From contig CM056576.1 of assembly GCA_029721435.1 (NCBI GenBank), positions 60,655,876-60,719,875 on the forward strand: a stretch of DNA of 64,000 bases, read 5' to 3'. The position numbers were made by a program, and so were the translations under genes. This DNA comes from Gymnothorax reevesii. Taxonomy: Eukaryota > Chordata > Actinopteri > Anguilliformes > Muraenidae. The notes under the pieces were generated by a model. It was given only the letters and a program-made list of their open reading frames with translations. It did no database searches and had not been told where the DNA came from. The stretch's first letter is position 1, and each line of letters opens with the position of its first letter. This document shows positions 47,201 to 53,200 of the stretch, piece after piece.

Positions 47201-50200
47201 CGGACCGGGGCAAATACTTTTGTGGCACTTTGTAAGTATTGAACACATGAAGAAAAGGAGGGGAAAAAAGACATTGAAAGTCAAGAAACCAGCTGAAATC
47301 TAGAAAGCAATCCTGCCCCACATCAGTGCTAATTAATAACAGCTGGTTTAGTCCTGATTGATGGCCTGAAAAAAATGTTTCTCATTACCAAGGTGTCACA
47401 CAATAAGCATCTCATGATGGGTAAAAGCAAAGAGCTCTCTCAAGACCTCCACAACCTTATTGCTCCAAAATATACCGATGGCATTGGCTACAGACGTATT
47501 TCTAAACTTCTGAATGTTCCAGTGAGCACCTTTTGGGGCCATAATCTGGAAGTGGAAAGAACATCATTTCACCATAAACCAGCCATGATCAGGTGCTCCT
47601 TGCAAGATTTCTGACAGAGGAGTCAAAAGAATAACCAGAAGAGTTGTCCATGACCCAAGGACCACTCCCAGAGAGCTTCAGAAAGACCTGGAATTAGCAG
47701 ATGCAGTTGTTTCAAAGAAAACTATAAGTAATGCACTCAACCACGATAGCCTCCATGCATGCCCCCCACACAAGACTCCATTGCTGAAGAAAAAGAATCT
47801 TGAAGCTCATTTAAAGTTTGCTGCACAACAGTTGGACAAGCCTGTGAAATACCGGGAGAATATAGGCTGGTCAGATGAGACCAAAATTGAACTACTTGGA
47901 TGTCACAGCATACACCATGTTTGGAGGACAAACGGCACTGCACATAACCCCCAAAACACCATACCAACAGTGAAGTTTGGGAACATCATGGTGTGGGGCT
48001 GTTTTTCAGCATTTGGTACTGGCAGACTTGAAGAATGGATGAATGGAGAAATGTACCGAATCATTCTTGACAAGAATCTGCTGCCATCTACCAGGATGCT
48101 GAAGATGAAACGAGGGTGGACGTTTCAGCAAGACAATGATTTAAACAAAGCCAAGGAAACTCTCAATTTATTTCAGAGAAAGAAAACTAGAATGGCCTTG
48201 TCAATCACCCAACTTGAATCCAACTGAGAAACTATCAAAAGAACTGAAGATCAAAGTTCATAGAGGGCCCCAGGAACCTTCAAGATTTGAAGACTGTTTG
48301 TGTGGAACAAAACCACACCTGAGAAATGCATGTAACTCGTTCCTCCATACAGGTGGCATCTAGAAGCTGACATTACCAACAAAGGCTTTTCTACTAAGTA
48401 TTAAATAAATTTCAGTAAGCGTGTTCAATATTTTTTTCCCTTTGTCAGTCCACTTTATTACACAGAACATAATTTATGGACTTATTTGTTTTGATCTCTT
48501 CGTATGTGTCGATTACTTGGGTTGTTACCGACAACTGGTGAAAATTTAATGAGGAACTTTAAATTTACAGCAGACAGCTAAACCACAAAAGCCACATGAG
48601 ACAGCTTTATTGTTCTGTTTCCTGGACTATCAACAATATCAATAGCTCTGAAAACCTATCACAAGACTGCAATTGCTACTGAAATGATCAAAACTGTAGC
48701 ACTAGCTGCATCCTGTCATACTTCCAAAGACTTCATGGCGAGCAGCTACCCAAAGTACTGTGTGGTGTTGGCAGAACATACGCAGGGCTCACGCTGCCCG
48801 TTTGGCAATTTGCTAATGGCATTTCATCTGACAGTTTGGCGATGTCTACAATGCATTTGGGAAATATTTGGCAAAGACCTTTCAAAAGTGGGTTTCTGAG
48901 ATGACCAGGCGTCCCGCTTTGTGTTGTACCGCACGGCATTTGTGTCTGTTTTCCAGTGTTTGGCAAATTTAGACTCAGTCCTGCATTTCATTGCCTTTGA
49001 CCTACTGGATTGTAGGCATTAAGTGCCAAAAATCAAGTTATTTTAATTACATTTTTTATTGGAACTTGTACATTAAACACAACTGAAACACAATATTCGA
49101 TTGGCGCCTTAAAGTGAAACAAAAGCTGGTAAGTAATAAATGAAATTCTGAACATATTGTTAACTCTTAAATTGATTGAATGTATTTGACAAGTAGACTA
49201 CTACCTCTCGAAGGTTACATCGAACCAGACAGGGGCAATAACACGGCCAAGGATGTGTCGTGGTTGAGTTATGACAGATTTTAAAGCTGTGCGCGATCTT
49301 GGTATTGTTAAGTGAGTTTGATCTCATGCAATATAAGTGAGAATATAATTCCTAAGAATTAGGATTTTTTACGTTTTTTTGCTTGAAGCGGAGATTACAC
49401 GAGGATAATGTTGCGTTTGTTTCCAGTATCTACAGCCAGACAGCTGTCCACTAACAACAACGTTTGGGCAAGCAAAATCAATGTTCAAAAAACTGAAGAG
49501 AGAAATGCTTTGAGTCCTGCCCTAAAGTAACCAATTTGTTTTTGGAGAGGACAGCTCTGAGTAACCGCAGTATAATGTTAAACTGACAATTCATTCTCGA
49601 GGCTTGGATATAACCTGGCAATTTACATCTGAGACAAACTTGCCAAGTTTTCAAGTTTACGGCCAGAAAAATGCCCCTTGAAGGTGGAATCTCTGTCTTG
49701 GCTGCAGCTGGATGTCTTTATTGACATTTATTATCCACACACTTTAAAATACACCTTAAATTTTGAAACATGATAACGTTGAACATTTCACCAGTTACTT
49801 GCATAACAGATTCTTGATTGACAGCCTTGCACGTGTTCAATACAGCACTTAAGTTCACTCGTCACACCCTCTCCTGCTATAACATTGTTGCAGCTGTAGT
49901 TATGGACAGTCATCTTTGCTGGTGCTGTTATTGCCTTTTATTACGGTGATGGAAAATAGAACTTTCAGTCTTATTGTTATGCTTATTTACAACCCCGATT
50001 CTGTAATAGTTTGGAAAAAGTGTATATCGTGAATAAAATCAAAACTCAACGACTTTCAAATCACACCAGCCAGTATTTTATTCACAACAGAACAGAGATA
50101 ACATAGCAAATGTTGAAACGGGGAAATTTTACAATTTTATCCACAAAATGAGCTCATTTTAAATTTGATGACTGTGACAAGTCTCAAAAAAATTGGGACA

Positions 50201-53200
50201 CTGTTTACCATGGTGTAGCATCCCCTCTTCTTTTTAACACAGAGTGGAGGCGTCTGGCCACTGGGGAGACAAGTTTCTTGAGTTTAGCCAATAGAATTTG
50301 ATCCTACTCTTGTTCAATACAGGCTTCCAGCTGCTGGAGAGTTTTGGGTCTCCTTTGACTCACTTTTGGTTTCATTATGTGCCAAATCTTCTCAATCGGT
50401 GAAAGATCAGGACTGCAGGCAGGCCATTTCAGCACATGGACTCTTCTCCTGTGAAGCCATGCTGTTGTAATGGCTGCAGTATGTGATTTTACATTGTCCT
50501 GCTGAAATACACAAGGCCTTCCCTGGAATAGATGTCATCTGGAGGGCAGCAAATGTCCCTCTAAAATCTTTATATACCTTTCAGCATTCATGGTGCTCAT
50601 TAAAACATGCAAGTGTCCCACACCATATGCACTAATGCATCCCCATACCATCAGAGATGCTGGCTTTTGAACTGAATAGCTCTCCGGACATTATTCGTCC
50701 CGGCGAGCTAAAAAAGCCATTAAGGTGGCATGAAGTCCTTGTCCTGATTGCACGGTACCGCCTACCCGAGGGAAGCAGCTGAAAGATGTTGCTTGCAGGA
50801 TGAGACTGATCAGCAGTGTGCAAAATACGTTGCAGCCTGTTCTTTGCAAGAGCGGATGCTGAGGCAAACCACACCGTGATGGATGAAGTCAGAAGGCTTT
50901 CCACAGTGGCTCTGTAAAACCTGGCCTGAACAGAGCTGGAGACATTCAATTTCCGTAACCGCCTCAGGAAAAACATTCCGCTGTGTGCTCTCTTAATAAT
51001 GGACGAGGTATTTTCCTCCCATTTGAGGTTGTTCGTCATTGCGGTGCCTAGAAATTTAAATGACTCCACAACCTCGACAGCAGAGCTATTGATAGTTAGG
51101 GGTAGTACAGGGCAGGGGGCTCGGCGAAAGTCTATCAGCATCTCCACTGTCTTTTTTGGGTTGAGTTCCAGATTATTTTTGTCACACCACACTGCCAATT
51201 GAGACACTTCCTGCCTATAAGCAGACTCGCCATTGCCCTTGATAAGGCCGACCAAGGTGGTGTCATGAGCAAATTTAATTAGCTTGATAGAGTTATTGCC
51301 AGAAGTGCAGTCATTGGTGTACAGCGAGTATAAAAATGGTGAAAGCACGCACCCCTGAGGTGCTCCAATGTTGGTGGACCGGGGATCAGACAAGTGATGG
51401 TGGAGCCGCACCTACTGCAGCCTGTTGGTAAGGAAATCCATGATCCAGCGGCAGATAGAAGGTTCCACCCCTATCAGTGACAACTTGCCCAGCAGCCGCA
51501 CGGCTATGATTGTATTCAAGGCGGCACTGAAAGCCACAAATAGTATTCTGACATAAGAGCCAGGAGAATCGAGATGGTCCAGAGCAAAATGCAGGCTTTG
51601 GTTAACTGAGCGGTTTGCTCTGTAAGCGAACTGAAGTGGATCAAGATGGGGGGGCTGTGATGGATTTGAGATGGGACAGAACCAACCGCTCTAGACATTT
51701 CATGACCACTGATGTAAGGGCCACGGGCCTGTATTCATTGAGGCCCAGGACACTGTTCTTCTTCGGGACTGGGATAATGATGGATGATTTAAAACAGGCA
51801 GGAACTTTAGAAAAGGTAACAGACTGATTGAAAATGTCTGTGAAAACTGCAGCAAGCTGCCCTGCGCAGTGCTTCAAAGTGGCAGGTGAAATCCTGTCTG
51901 GGCCCCCTGCTTCCTGTACATTTTGGCGACTAAATAGCCGGTACACATCTTTCTCCTCAATACTAAAAGGGGCTTGATCGTGGGGGGAAGCGTTTCCCTC
52001 CAAACCTAGGTGGGTTCCATAGTTATGGGGCAGTGTGGTTGTGATACCCTGATCAAGCCTGGGAGGAGACAGGGGAGGAGGGGAAGGCCTCTCAAAATCG
52101 GGTAAAAAATACATTAAGATCATGAGCCAATTTTGAAGATGGTGTGGCTTGTTGTACTTTATTTTTATAGACTGTTAAATTCTTCAATGACCTCCGGGCT
52201 GAAGAAGAGTCAGTAAAACATTTGTAAACCAGGGCTTGCCGTTGCTATATTTCACCACAGTTTTGGTGGGGATACAGGTTTGTTCACAAAAAGATATATA
52301 AGAACCTACAGTGTCTGTATATGAGTCAATGGAGTCACAGTCACACAGTCCTGACTCCTGGATCATCCGAGCCCTGTCCCTCACCATGGGCGCTGGCTTC
52401 TGCGGTCATGATCCAGTTCTCCTTGGCATGCCACTTCCTCCAGCAACTGATAGCACTGTTTAGATGGACTTTAATGGAACTCTATTGTCATTATCTTGCT
52501 ATCAACTAGCTAGCCCGCGGAGGATGGGCTTCGCCACTATAGCCGGGTTCCTCCTGAGATTTCTTCCCACTGGGGAGTTTTTTCTCACCACTGTTTGAGG
52601 ATTTTTCTCCCAACTGGGAGTTTTTTTTGCCTCATTTGCTGTAGTGGGGAATAGGCTGGGCACTGCCCTTTCAGTAACTCATCTGACTGTAAAGCGTCTT
52701 TGTGACAGTTTATCTGTGAAAAGCGCTATACAAATGAATTGAATTTGAATTTGAACAGGTGGCACGCATGGATTCCCAATCTGTGGTGATTGGACAGTCC
52801 TGTAGCATCCCAATTGCCTCTGTCGTCCACCTTTTAGATGTGTGTTGGACCGGTTTGACTAATTTTAGTTTTTGTTTGTAGGTGGGTACCATCTGAATTA
52901 AACAATGATCAGAATTCCCAAGAGGGGCACGGGGGAGTGAACGATATGCTGCTTTGTGAACCGAATAAAATGATCCAGAGTATTCTTCCCGCAAGTGGGA
53001 CAACTGACTAGTTGTTTGCATTTGAGAAGATCGCGTTTAAAATGACAGGCATTGAAATCGCCCAGAACAAGAAGCACAGAGTTAGGGTGCTTATTCTCGA
53101 TATTCGTAATCAGCTACGTCAAGGCGCACTGCGCCTCCCGAGTATTAACTTCGAGTGGAGTATACACACATGCAAATATAATAGAGGTGAACTCTCTGGG

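Larger units (their letters stand above)
45471..48560 (+). mobile_element. Outer Tc1-like transposon, interrupted by another Tc1
   Basis: It starts with TACAGTGGGGAAAATAACAT. The long left terminal zone (TTCACCAGATGTCAGTCACA, CCCAAGTAATCCACACATA, AATAAGTCCATAAATTATG) is mirrored at 48430-48550. The extreme right end is degraded or deleted. The element is interrupted at 45638-47234 by a second Tc1 of a different family. Confidence 0.85.
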
